A stretch of 54,271 nucleotides of DNA from Penium margaritaceum. Lineage: Eukaryota > Streptophyta > Zygnematophyceae > Desmidiales > Peniaceae. A program made the position numbers and the translations under genes. The stretch spans positions 6,887-61,157 of the forward strand of contig SZWC01006786.1 in the NCBI GenBank assembly GCA_023375785.1, read 5' to 3'. Shown here piece by piece: positions 9,481 through 22,471 of the stretch (position 1 is its first letter; every line of letters starts with the position of its first letter). The notes under the pieces are model-generated. The model ran no database searches. It saw only the letters and a program-made list of their open reading frames with translations, and was not told the DNA's origin.

Positions 9481-10250
9481 ATTCATTCATAAACCAATAT
9501 TTACAATATTTATGAATCATGTATGAAATGTTTGCTCTTAACCTTTTTACAGATTTGTTGATGTATTCTCAACTTGACCCCTTTTCATTAAAAAATTACT
9601 TATACGTATACAATCTTGCTAATTTCTATGTAAATTTATCTTTCTATTTTTGTCAAATTCTATGTTTACGTTCATTTTTATGTATACTTTAATTCATGTG
9701 TCTATGTCCATGTTTATCTCAATCTTTGCCTTTTTCCATGTTTGGTGTATATTGTGTGTTTAGATTCCACACTATGTATGTGGATATTCAACATATGTGT
9801 TTCTTATATTATAATAGCAGAAAAAATCATCTGAATTAGTTAAGTCGTTTTTTTCTCTTTCATATGTTATTGTGTGGTCTTAGGCCAACTGAATTTATAT
9901 CTAGTTGTGTGGTGAAATTTGATTCCATACATTAATACATTATCTAATGAAGTTAAAATACCCCATATTCGTATTTCATCTAGGAAAATATTAGAAATGA
10001 TAATTTCTCTGATGGAACTGTATAATATGTGTCGTGATATTTTTGAAGAATATCCGTTGTCTTCTGAGAAGAAAATTAATGCAGATTAATTTATAAACTT
10101 TAACCATTCTACATAGAGCTGATTGTTTTATCTCCCCCTCCCCACCCTCATTCTTGGTAATGCACTCCATGAATAGCAAAAATAATCCACGCTCAACCGT
10201 ATACAACCAGAGGCTTAAAATGCAAAATCTGTTTTCGAGGTGTTCAACCC
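9481..10250. other. AT-rich spacer, no gene seen
   Basis: AT-rich sequence without a long open frame or known motif. A long minus-strand frame (9991-10716) crosses its right end but changes character abruptly from a GC-rich Arg/Gly/Pro half to an AT-rich Leu/Phe/Lys half, so I do not regard it as a gene. Confidence 0.5.
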
Positions 10251-10560
10251 TTGTTGTGTACACCGAGGCCAACCCCCGTTCGGCGATGCATTTGGAGACT
10301 GTCGGCCATCTTCGTATCCCTCGCCGGCTAGTTGTCGTCCTAGCGGCCGGCTGGGTCCGGACGAGGGGTGAGGGGGTCCTTGAGCGCGAACCTTTGGGCT
10401 GGCGGGGAGTCCCTCTCCTCCCCCTTGCCTCGCGTCCTGCCCCGTCCCCCCCAGTCCCCGAGTCCTCGCGACCGGGGACCGTAGGGTTGCGGGAACCTTG
10501 GCTACCTCTTATACCACGGTCGACATGACAGTGGTTTAAAGACCGCCAAACTGTAGCCCA
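10251..10560. other. GC-rich block, unassigned
   Basis: A GC-rich island between AT-rich and neutral DNA. Both strands have open frames (plus 10154-10528; minus 9991-10716) because stops are rare at this composition. On the minus strand TGGTATAAGAGG near 10508-10520 is a 10-of-12 match to a retroelement primer site, too weak to call. Confidence 0.3.
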
Positions 10561-10834
10561 ACGAGCATATCCCCATGGATTGTAGTCCAAGAAAAGCTTA
10601 ACAATTGTTGGGCAATTGTTGGAGCGAGCATGGCTCTGCCAAGCAACAGCATTCGAGCGAGGCAAGGTCGATGGATGCCACCCGTCCATCCGAAAATGCA
10701 ACGGCGCCCCCGCCACTCAACCCCCAACCATAGCGTCAGCTGACGTCACTTCCACTTGCAGGAGGAAGCCTTTTTGCCATCCCTCGCGCCATCTCCTCTG
10801 CTATCTGCCTGAAGTAGTGGCCACGATGTGCTCA

Positions 10835-11600
10835 GGCGACCGAATCTACCTTGAAAATTTGTCACGCAAACAACTAAAACAAAACCATCGAGACCTCAAC
10901 AACAGACTCTAACAGAGAGGAGGAAGAAGATGTTGCGCAGCTACCGATTTCGCTGGAAATCGTTGTAGGCGCCGATTTCCAGCGTTAACCAGCCGCGCCC
11001 GAGAAGTCCCTCATGACTGGACGGCCAAGCTCAACTCAACACTCTCACGCCCCCTCGCGACAGAGCATTTCCCGTCCGCAAGCCTGATCTCAAGGAGATG
11101 GACAAGCAACAGAGGTGAAAACATATTTTGAATTGTGGTGGCGCGATGTGACTTCCTGAGCAACCCAACCGTCTAGAAGTCTCGTCCAAGCAATGCATCG
11201 TCAACCAAATCGTCCATAACAATCGATGTCGATCTCTCGTGGATTGACGTATCCACGCGCCACAAGCGCTCGTGGGTGATACCTACAATGCCAGCTGTTG
11301 ATGATGATTTGAAAAGCATGTGTACTACGATCGCCTCCATCACTTCATTCAATGAAGGTGGAGACGCACTGGGGAAGCAGGCTTCGGGCTCAATGGAACA
11401 TCCACTCATGACGTTTTGGGTGCGGCTGGTAAACGCTGGAAATCGTCGCCAGGCACGATTTCCAACGAAATCGGAGGCTGCGCGCCATCTTCCTGCATTG
11501 TTCTGTTGGTTTCTGTTGTTGAGGGATGGACGTTTCATTTTCGCTAGTCTCGTGGCAAAGTTTCAAGTCAGATTCAATTGCCTGGAGCCCGAATCTTGCA
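10835..11600. mobile_element. Foldback/MITE-like inverted repeat element
   Basis: The arm at about 10835-11022 matches the reverse complement of about 11398-11600. Shared landmarks, read on one strand, are GGCTGGT-AACGCTGGAAATCG, then CGATTTCCA-CGAAATCGG, GCTGCGC, TCTGTTGTTGAGG and TTTCAAGG/TTTCAAGT. Arms are ~190 bp with a ~375 bp spacer. Each arm contains a smaller hairpin (10951-10984, perfect 12-bp arms; 11434-11467, one mismatch). Such structures are typical of foldback elements or of two copies of one repeat inserted head to head. No transposase is encoded. The target-site duplication was not resolved. Confidence 0.55.
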
Positions 11601-11742
11601 GTCCAGAAGGAAGCGATTAGAGCTTTCGTCATATATTTTAGACCATCGGCTGTTTCCACTATTCGCTTAAAATAACAAAACAGGGTGAAACACATGCGAA
11701 CATAGAGGTTTCAACTCACCAAAGCAACATCCAGGCGCAATA

Positions 11743-11772
11743 CGAAAAATCGTCGCCAACAACGATTTTTTT
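11743..11772. other. Third copy of the AAATCG...CGATTT hairpin
   Basis: A hairpin with arms AAAAATCG and CGATTTTT and loop TCGCCAACAA-like sequence. Its loop-side bases (TCGTCGCCA) are the same as in the hairpin at 11434-11467, but the surroundings differ, so it may be a further diverged copy of the foldback repeat. Confidence 0.35.
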
Positions 11773-11930
11773 TCCCGGCCGAACCCTTTTTCTTTGCCGC
11801 GTCTGGGAACGTCCAACTAGTGCAACCGAAGAAGCAGTACAAAACATGTTTCGGACAGTGGATGCCCCCATCCAACGGGCAGCCGGGTATGGAGCCGAGT
11901 AGAGAGGTCGGATCGCGGCCGAAGTGACCC

Positions 11931-12693
11931 GATCAAAATTCACGAAACATTTGAAGAGTTTCGAGGAGTTTTTCATGACTACTCCGGATAAGACAACGGC
12001 AGGTTGCATCTTCGGACGAATGTCTTGAGTAAGGGGGCATACAGTCGTCTATCCAATTTTGACCGTTCCCTTCATCCAGGTCCGCATTGTCTTCAGCACA
12101 AATGACCGTCGATCCTGCTGCAAACACCCGATAGGCTACCCAGTCCATAGGTGCAACATTGCGGATTAACCTGACCGAAGAGTATGATTGATTGATTGAT
12201 TGATTATTATGTTTATCGTCGCTACCCCTCCACGGGGAATGGACGGTGGCACAGGGCCACACATGACAGTGAGAGTTAGGGGGGACATACACGCACGACA
12301 ACCATGAAGAGGGGCATGCATGTGCCCACAGTCAAATGTAAGGAAGCATGCAAAGGTCAAAGCAAACGATGTCCTAGCGAGGTCCTGAAGGGGGGGAGGG
12401 ACAGTGCACACGAGGTCAATATGGGTGACATGCCAANGATCAAAATTCACGAAACATTTGAAGAGTTTCGAGGAGTTTTTCATGACTACTCCGGATAAGA
12501 CAACGGCAGGTTGCATCTTCGGACGAATGTCTTGAGTAAGGGGGCATACAGTCGTCTATCCAATTTTGACCGTTCCCTTCATCCAGGTCCGCATTGTCTT
12601 CAGCACAAATGACCGTCGATCCTGCTGCAAACACCCGATAGGCTACCCAGTCCATAGGTGCAACATTGCGGATTAACCTGACCGAAGAGTATG
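11931..12693. repeat. Identical 256-bp duplication around an N join (assembly artefact)
   Basis: Bases 11931-12186 recur at 12438-12693, directly after the N at 12437; I saw no difference between them. Between the copies lies a 250-bp segment (12187-12436) starting with an ATTG tetranucleotide array and found nowhere else in the window. An unmerged contig overlap explains this best; the 250-bp segment may be an insertion allele or a misplaced contig end. Confidence 0.8.
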
Positions 12694-13900
12694 GAGTCTA
12701 CGGTCAAAGCAGGGAATCCACTGATTACTGCAAGGGCGTGTTTATCCGCGCTGCGATATTTGCGCCCCGCCTAGTTGCGAAGTGACGAGTCCAAGTCATG
12801 ACGAAAGTAGGTGCCTGTTTCGCAGACTGCAAGAAGGGAAATGCCGGCTTCGGATTCTAATGTCTATTTTATGCCTCGTACCTAGCAGTATACCTAAGCG
12901 GCCCGCTACCGTCGGAATCCATTATCTCATCTACCGATCTAACGGCGACATAACCGGCGTCGCTATCCGATGGCGACATAGGTATTTAAACTGCACCAAA
13001 ATTTCGCGTCGAATTACTTTCAATTCACATGCAACATCGAACAGTGCCCATTAATACCTTAACCGCGAGGAACATACGGCGCTCAGATCGTCCGGAACAT
13101 GAAACCATTCTCATTGGTCCACGACGAGTGTGCTACGCTCCTGACTCATCGGCCGCGGCTAGATGGGCATGAAAAAACGTTTTATTGACCCTACTCCTCA
13201 CTTCGCGTTGAGTTCCGTTGAATGTCATGAAAGCAAGGCAATTCAACGCGCAATATGGAAATTGTCATTGGTTTGCTATAATAGAGGTTACTACTATGAG
13301 CGACAAACTAGATTTATCCACCCACGTCCGACGAGAAAAGGGACGAAAATTGGATGGTGACATCACGTCCAGGAGGAGGATAGATATAAACGTATTTCAT
13401 GCTCATCCAGCCGCGGCCATCAATGTTTCTTCTCTGGTGCTTTTTAGGCACATCTCACCGGCGGAGAGACTTGAAGGAAACAGACAAAAGAATCTATTAT
13501 TGCATCCGTAGGTTTCGCTAACCGTTGCCCATGCATGAAATTAACCGCTGCCATTCTTACCACTCAAACCGGCATCCGACGGGAGGGCGCTCCCAATACA
13601 GGCCCCTCCGAGTGTATAGGAAGTGCTACGGCATCATCCAGGTATAAAGTCCGACGACAGGAAGTCGTCGTCGAGAGGGGGGTCGGACAAGGCAGCTCTC
13701 GCAAATACATCCTTAATGTAAAGACATTTCGACAACTGTAGCCGATTCTTGTCAAGATCCATACGATTCTGGCCAATGTGACGAGCTCATAGAGCCAAAC
13801 GACTTATAGAGGGCATAATTGGTCGTGGCCTCCCCATCTTGAAACTCTAATCAATCCAACCACCATATGTTCGCCTTTCAACAAAGAAAGAAACCTTCAT
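12694..13900. other. Neutral-composition stretch, no gene recognised
   Basis: Balanced base composition with only short frames (for example 13218-13511 plus, 97 codons; 12782-13054 plus, 90 codons). None shows a family motif or a plausible splice partner that I could defend. Confidence 0.4.
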
Positions 13901-16130
13901 AGCTGGTACTGCCGTCAAAGCCAGAAACTTAAGTAACAGACAACATGAAATAAATTCATTTGAAATCATGTTGTCTAGCACCCTCAATTTTCTCCTTGAA
14001 TGAGCATACATCCCATAAGAAAGAATTCACATCTTGAATTCACAATGTGACCGTGCAATAGTAAAATCATGTTAACCATGTTTAAGAAATATTACTGTGA
14101 ACATTATTTGAAATTTTATTCTTTTATCCAAAAAATTCTATTTACATCTTCTGGATATTTTTTTCCTTACAAGTGAGAAATTAAAAAATTAAGAATTTGT
14201 CAAATTGAAATATATATTTATTTTGTTTACACAGGGAGGGTTCCACTCCAATATTTGTTTTGGGTACAATTCGCATTGATAAAGGTTCATTAAAATCACA
14301 TCTTCACCCCTGATGGCGAAGCTTCCTTGAATTTATCATCAATCGTGTTCGTCATGAAGCACTACATGCAGAAATTGATTTTTTTAATTTAGAAGGGTTA
14401 GGCCAAATTTTCCATGCAAAGTAAATTTAATATAAAAAGTTAATTTCCAACAGAACTACGTGGAATTATAACCAAAGAAAGCATTAAGATTAAAAAAAAA
14501 CTAATTTGAAAATCTTAAAAGATGTGCCTCATCGGTTGTTTGTAACATGTTATTATAGTTTAAGTTTTAGTTCCAAAACCTTAAATTTGTTTCTTTTAAT
14601 TGAACTAAACATGACCATCTATACAGTTTTAGAATCTTACTATAATGTAATAAGGTTTGCATGTTATTTTTGTGCACCACTAAATGTTTTTGTTTTCAAT
14701 GATAAATGTGGAAGGTGTGGAGTGAATTGTGGATATTATTTTATTACCAGAGCAAAAAAGGACACGGTTGATTTTATTCAAAGGAATAAAGATATATGGA
14801 GACATGATGACATTGAGGCGAAATGGCTCCTTCATTCTTAAATAGTGGAAAGTCACAACAAGACTTCAGGGAGGTATATATGCATCGTAACTGATTCTCC
14901 ATCACCCTGAAATGTTATTAGAACTGACATGTCAGGAAACTGAGTCTTCTTGAGTTCAATTAACTCAATATTGTATAGTACACACAAACCATATTCATTC
15001 ATGAAACGGGCGTGGTCATGCCAGTAAATCTCAGGTGATACACATGATGTCTACATGTTTTGGCATACCCAAGTGCCATGGTATTGTTTTTCAAGGCAAA
15101 TTCGAGAGTACTGGTATAGCAAAAAAATTGCAATACAAGAAGATATTATTCATTTGAATCGTTTTATGTGGTGCATCAATGAGCTGTAGCTTATGAATCA
15201 AATGGTTTTGAAAAGGGTAAAGACATGTCAAGAGATCGTAGTTAGAAAAATTTCTTTAAAAATTACTTTCCAGTCACAAATCCTTCCCTAGATGAAGAAC
15301 ACCAATTTAATGGAAACACAGTTTGCTTTTTGTTCTCTTTTATTATATTTGTTTTCTCTTCTTTTTTCCAACAATATAGTTTACTTCATTCAGATAAGAA
15401 GAAGTATTTTTACACCCAATAAAAAAGTAATTTTGAAGAATGTTGTTCATTAAGGTTTATCAATTAATTATTTTCTGACTTGAGAGAGATTCTTGAAATG
15501 AATTGGGCTATCATAAATAATTGATTCTAATTTTGATTCATCTAAGTTAAGAGAGAAAAATCATTCATTAGTATAATCATGTGAATATACACTAATACTT
15601 TGACTTACATTCTCTGGATAAAAAATGTATTCACGTTTCTTATATCTAATCCATTTTTCCTACAATCAGTTCTTATGTAACCATGTAATTTAGTTTATTA
15701 TGTTTTACATGATTTGGATAGTCCAATTCTTTATTGAGGTTTACATGGGAATCGAGCCTTAAACCAAAAAAAGTACCACAGAATGATGGATCTTTCTTTC
15801 ACTTCTTGATTCACTTTGTTCAACATCACAATGTTTTCACTTCTTAGCAAAACGAACAAAGGATTGAGCTAGCCATCAAAGAATTGGCTCCCATACAAAG
15901 ATGGGTGAACTGTAAGCAAATGTAAGAAGCCATTTCATTTAGCTGAAACTCAAAGGTGGGTTCTACATAATCAAACAATGAGCGAATAATCATTGAGCAT
16001 ATGCAGATGAAACATAACATTATCATTTGAAACAGTTATAACCAGAAGAATAGCAATATTAAACAGAGAGATGACATAACACAAAAGATGTGACGAAGGA
16101 ACAGGGAAGTGTTAAAAAGACAGAAAACTG
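13901..16130. other. AT-rich spacer with one doubtful small ORF
   Basis: Mostly AT-rich with many short poly-A and poly-T runs. The longest frame, 14506-14841 plus (111 codons), contains a CGRCGVNCG cysteine cluster near residue 75 and a charged tail, but composition gives no coding signal and I recognise no domain. Elsewhere I see nothing. Confidence 0.35.
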
Positions 16131-18794
16131 TCATGCGAGGAGTATGTTGCCGACATAAAACATGTCAAAAGATATTTCAATGAAAATCAAAAGGAAAGTG
16201 GTAGAGAGGCTCGTGAAATTGTGGAAGTCCATATTTGGCATCAATGGTAGGGATACGGTGTATAAGGTCCAGAAGACCATGAAGAAGGTGGGTGAGTGTG
16301 GAGGGAGGTAGAAAGTATTAAAGAGAGGGTGGTAAAAAAGAAGGGCTGATGGAGAAAAGGCACATGAGAGAACAAGCACAAGACTAGGCAAATATATTCG
16401 TGATTGAAGTTGTGAGAATGCTTGCATAATGATGGGAGAGATAAGGTAGGGCGAGAAGAGTGTGGAGATGATGGTGTGGAAGAAGAAAAAATAAAGTCAT
16501 GTGAAATGAGATGATAGAACAGAGATAAGGCAAAATTGGAGGAGGCAAGAGGACACAGAGGTAAAGGAGAAAGTGTGGATATCAATGGAATGACATGGGG
16601 AGAAGTTGGCATGGAGGTGGTGAGGAAGGAATACATCAATGGGATCAAAAACAGTGTGGTCAACAAGTTGAAATGGAGAGCAGGACTGGCGAGGGACAAA
16701 GATGAAGAAGAAATTGGATTGCGATCGTGGAAAAGAAGGTATGGAGGCAAGGAAGAAACCGAAGGACGAGGAAATTCTGTACAAGTGGTGTTGGTGAGGG
16801 TGGTGGAGAAGAACCTGTGAGAAAAGGAGGTGTAGTGATGAGGGGAGAGGATGGAGGGTTGGTCGCAGGAACAAGAGAACGGAGAAGGGAAGAGGTTGAT
16901 GGAAAAGGCACGAAGAAAGGTGGCAAAAAAGGAGATGAAGGCAGGATGGAGGCTGATAAGATTATTGAAGGGGATGAGGAAGTGAAAGGAATAATGACAA
17001 TGGATTGGAGAAGTGCTCTAACACTAAGGGAGAAGAGCACAGTTATAACCAATCCACCAAAACCAATACACTTTACATCTAATGTAAATGCACAGTACAC
17101 ATACAAATGACAGTACTAGGTACCTTCCTATACAGACCTAGTCATTGACTGGGAACCTTCCATTTCATGGGGCACAAATGGTGGAAGCTTCCTAGAAATA
17201 TCCCGATTCCACTTTTTGTCCTATGAAATCTCCTAGCCATTTAGTAATAGAGAGAGAGAGAGAGAGAGATAACGAGAGAGAGTGAGAGTGTGTGTGTGTG
17301 TGTTTGTGTGTGTGTATGTGTGAGTGAGAGAGAGAGTGAGAGAGAAAGTAAGTCAGTGAGTGAGAGAGAGAGACAAAAAGAGAAAGAGAGAGAGAGAGAG
17401 ATAGAGATAGAGAGAGAGAGATAGAGAGAGAGGGAGAGGTGGAGGGAGAGGGATATATGGCATTGCAACATTCACTAGCTACTGAATATATACCCATAGG
17501 ATAAGAGGGAAAGGGACATGCGGGTTGGGATTGGGGGAGGGGGAGGAGGAGAAAAGTGTGTGAGATGAGTGTATTGGGTAGTGAACAAATATTCCACTGA
17601 AGTCTTGAAGTATTTGTACACTTGTGTATCAATTTTCTACACCACCCGTCTCAGTGGACTGAGACTCATATGTGTAGGCAAGGGTAAGGGAAGAAGGTGA
17701 GAGGGGAGTACTAAAGGGAAATATGTTTGTGTTGGATGAATGGAGAGATAGAGAGGGAGACAGAGAGAGAGGGAGGGAGAGAGAGAGCATTATAACATTG
17801 AATAGCTATTTTATATTATTCCACTAAAAAAGAGGGAAGGGGAAATGCTAGTTGGGAGAGGGGGAGGGGAGGGAGGCACAATAAAAGTGTATGAGGTGAG
17901 TGTATTGGGTAGTGAACACAAATTCTAGTGAATTATTGACATTATTGTACACTTGTCTATTTATCTTTTACGCCCCTTGGCTTAGCGGACAGAGACACTT
18001 GTGTGCAAGGCATCCAACTACATAATACACATGTGTATGATTATGATACACTTACCACCCGGAAAGTGATACACTACCCCATACAATTTCCCCATACACT
18101 TTTCCTTCCTCCCCCTCCCCCCCTCCCCCAGTAATCACTCACAATTATGTGTATGTGTGTGTGTGTATGTGTGTGTGTGAGATAGAGAAAGAGCAAGAGA
18201 GAGAGGTAGATAGAGAGAGAGATTGAGTGATATTGATAGAGAGAAAGAGAGAGAGCGAGAGAGAGAGAGAGAGGATGGAGAGAGAGAGAGAGCATTAGAA
18301 TATTGACTAGCCATTGAATATGAACCCACTGAAACAGAGGAGAAGGGACATGCAAGTTGGGAAAGGGGTAGGGGGGTGAAAATTGTATGAGGTGAACGTA
18401 TTGGGTAGTAAACACATTTATTAGTGAAGTCTTGAAATATTTTTAGACTTGTGTATATATTGTATACAGAACCTGGCTCAGTGGACATTGACACATGCGT
18501 GTAAGACATCCAACTACATAATACACATGTGCATGAATATGATACACTTAACACCTAGACAGTGATACGCTACCACATACACTTGCCCCATACACTATTC
18601 CCTCCTCCCTCCTCCCTTTCCTCCCCCATCAGTGATCACTCACACCAAGGAATACATAAAACTACATAAAACACATGTGTATGAATATGATGCACTTACA
18701 ACAAGATAGTATTACACTACTCCAGACACTTGCCCAATACACGTTTCCTTCCTCCCCTCCTCCCCTTCCTATCAGTGATCACTCATGATTATGT

Positions 18795-18844
<50 letters not shown>

Positions 18845-18904
18845 GAGAGAGATTGAGAGAGGAGGGAAAGAGGGAGAGTGAGAGAGAGAGAGAGAGCGAG
18901 AGGC

Positions 18905-18935
<31 letters not shown>

Positions 18936-21714
18936 GAGACAGAGAGAGAGAGAGAGAGGGATAGAGAGAGAGATAGAGATAGAGTTTTATAATATTGAAT
19001 ATCTATTGAATATGAACCCGTGAAACAGAGGAGAAGGGACATGCAAGTTAAGAGAGGGAGAGGGCGGGGAACGTGTATGAGGTGAATGTATTTGGTTGTG
19101 AACACATGTTTTAGTGAAGTCTTCAATATTTATACACTTGTGTATTTATTTTCACCACCACTAGGCTTAGTGGAAAGATACACGTTTTTGTAATTCATCC
19201 AACTATACAATACATATGTGTATAACTTTGATACACTTACGACCCGGACATTTATACACTACCCCATTCACTTTTCCCTCTCCCCCAACTCTCCCCTTCC
19301 CTCCTTATCAGTGATTACTCACACCAATGAAGACATCCACCTACACAATACACGTGTATGCCTATGATACACTTACCATCCGGACATAAATATAATACAC
19401 CATACACTTGTACCATACACTTTTCCGTCCCCTCTCCCTCCTCCCTACTAGTGATCACTCATAGCAAGGAAGATATTCAACTACATTATTCACATGTGTA
19501 TGAATATGATACACTTACCATCCGGACAGTGAAACACTACCCCATACACTTCCCCTATATACTTTTCCCTCCCCACCACCCTCCCCTCCCTATGGGTGAT
19601 CATTCACACCAAGGAAGACATCCAAGTATACAACACACATGTGTATGAATGTGATAAACTTACCACTCGAACAATGATACACTACTCCATACACTTGCCC
19701 CATACATGTTTCCATCCTCCCCCCTCCCCCCCTTCCCCACACTAGGAAACCCCCATGAAACTTCCATGAGAACACAAGTATGCTAGTAAAGAGATCCACG
19801 TGTGTAATCAAAGACATCAATTAACTATAACTCAAAGAGCAGTTACAATGGATCATATTTGTGAGCATATTCTAAGTGAAAAACAAGGGGAAATTGTTAC
19901 AAAAGGCATGAAAAATCTTAGACAATTGGTAGAAAAGTGTAAGCAAGCATGGGAGAGGAAATCAATGAGAGTGTGACACAAGGGCTATGTAGCATAGGCC
20001 AAAAATCACCCAGAAGGAAAAGTGAAAAGGGTATGAAAAACAAGCATGTTTAGAGGAAATGCAATAAAAGATGATTACAAAATGAGGTAGAGGATGTTGA
20101 AAATTCTCTCCATGAGTAATGAATGGCATGGATGTTAGAACGGAGAATAAACCTGAGAGAAACATGTGGGGCAAAGTGGCACAAAAGGGAAGGAGCTCTA
20201 TAGAGTGGAATCTATGAAAGGAACAATTCTGAGGTGCAAGGAGGGATGGGAGGGGGGCCGAACAACACAATGACAAAAGCAAGGGAAAATATGTAGATGG
20301 AGAAAAAAGAGATAGAAAGAGAGATAAATTGAGAGGGAGAAGGAGAGACATAGAAAGATAGAGGGAAATAGGAATGAAGATGTGGGTTAAGGGTGTGAAA
20401 GAAAAATGGAAATAGAGAACATAACAATAACGACATCAACAATGGTGATGGAGATGGTGATTGTTATGCAGTTGGCCAATTTGATGGTGATGACAGTGGC
20501 GAGATGGATGGTAAAACTAATGAGAAAGAATCTGAGAGGGAAAAGGGGGGAGATTAGAGGGGTTGTGCGTTATTTGGGGAAGAAAATAGTGACAAATAGA
20601 GGGAGAGAGAGAGATAGAGAGAGAGTTTGAGAGGGAGAGGAAGAGAGAGGGGGAGATCGAGAGGGAAAAGGAATTCGATAAGATGAAGAGTGAGTAGGAT
20701 GAGAAAATGAATGGGTGGTTGGGTGCTATAGAGAGGGTTCTGTAGAGTAATAAAGATAAGGAGAGTGAGAGGGGAAGATTAAAAACGTGGAGGGGGCAGG
20801 GTGAAGAGAGAGATAGGGATAAAGAGAGTAAAATAAAAAGAGATGAGAGAGAGAGAAAGGGAGAGATATTGAACAAGAGAAGCATGAATGGAGACAGGGT
20901 TTATGGGGAGGGAAGGATAGGGGTGGAACTTTGGGGAAGAAGATGGTAATGTTTCACATGGTAAGAATAACCACGAGTGCAAGTGGAGGGGCTGATTGGG
21001 GAGATAAAGAGAGGAAGAGATAGAGAGTTGTGTTTTTGAAGGGAAAATGAAGAGAGGGAGGTTGAAGGGAGCTGAGTGGTGGGGAAGAGGGGGATGTAAA
21101 GGAGTTGGGAGAGGAAGGGAGGAAACGATATGGGGAGAGAGAGGAAGAGAGGGAGAGGGATGTAAGGATGGATGGATGGGGAACAATGTGGTAGGGCGGG
21201 GAAATAAGATGGAGAGACAGTGAATAGGACAATGATGGTGATAATGACGTAGAAGACAATTTGTTTGACAAGGATGATGGCAATGACTATGATTTTCATG
21301 GTGATTTTTAAAATATTGATGATGACAAACATGGGAAAGGTGGTGCAGATCGTGATGGCTATGCTGAAAGGTGATTGTAAGTTGAAATTGCAAGTATGAT
21401 AAGGGAAAAAGGTACAAGGAGGGAGAGGGAGGGACAAGAGCAATATTGAGGCAGGAAAGAAGGTAAGAGGGTAGAAGGAATGGAAAAAGAGGAGGGGTGT
21501 TGAGGAGAGAGGAGAGGAAGAAGGATTGGTAGAGGGAGTGGAAACATGAGGGAGAGAGGTAGGTCTTGGGAGAAAATAAGGTAAGGATATAAAAGGAGAG
21601 ATAGAGTGAGGAAAATGTTGATGCATGAAAGGATAGAGAGATATTGATACATAGAGGGAGATGTAGAGAGAGAGAAAGAGAGGGGTTGCATGAAGGGGAA
21701 TAGAGGGGGAGAGA

Positions 21715-21750
<36 letters not shown>

Positions 21751-22430
21751 AGAGGGGGGAAGGAAAAGAGATAAAAACACACAAAAGCATATGTATGCAG
21801 AGATATGTGTGTGAGAGAGAGATAAAGAGAGAGCTAAAGAGATAGAGAAGGATATCTAGATATATATATATATAAATAGAGAGGGGGGGAGAGAGAGTGT
21901 GAGAGAGAGAGATAGAGAGATAAGGATTGGTAGAAGTCATAGAGGGAAAGAATATATGGAGATTGAAAAATGGAGATAAGGTAAGGTTCTTGGGATTTTG
22001 GAGGAAAGGAGAGAATGAGTTGAAATATGTGAGAAAGGTAGAGGGATGGGCAAAAAGATGAAGGGAGAGAAGGAGGGGGAAATTGGAGAGTAGGATGAAG
22101 GTTGAGAAGAGGAGAAATATGGGGGGCTGATCTTAAGGGTAAATAGAGAACAAGAGATAGAGAGAGAGAGAGAGAGAGGAAGCGATACTTAAAGATAGAA
22201 AATAGGGGATAGAGAGAGAGGAGAGAGATAGAGAAATAAGGAGTGATACAAAGAGAGGAAGTGTTGGAGAAGAAGAGACACTGAGAGAAATGAAGATAGA
22301 AAGAGATGTAGAGAGAGAGAGAGAGAGAAATAGTGAGAGAGGTAGAGATAGATAGATTGATATATATAGAAATAGAGAGAAAGAGAGAGAGGGAAAGAGA
22401 GATACATTGATAGATAGAGAGAGTGAGAGA

Positions 22431-22471
<41 letters not shown>

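Noticed and set aside
8998..9526. ORFs encoding Met-Asp or Ile-Ser repeats
   Set aside because: Direct translation of the hexanucleotide microsatellite.
10505..10525. Primer binding site on the minus strand (TGGTATAAGAGG)
   Set aside because: Two mismatches in twelve, no LTR end or gag-like frame recognised next to it.
14506..14841. Small cysteine-cluster protein
   Set aside because: One CxxC-type cluster in an AT-rich 111-codon frame with no homologue in mind and no coding composition; noted only as part of the spacer.
17458..19750. CRISPR-like array because of regular 138-147 bp repeats
   Set aside because: Repeats are contiguous and whole-unit, without short conserved repeats and unique spacers, and the DNA is clearly eukaryotic.
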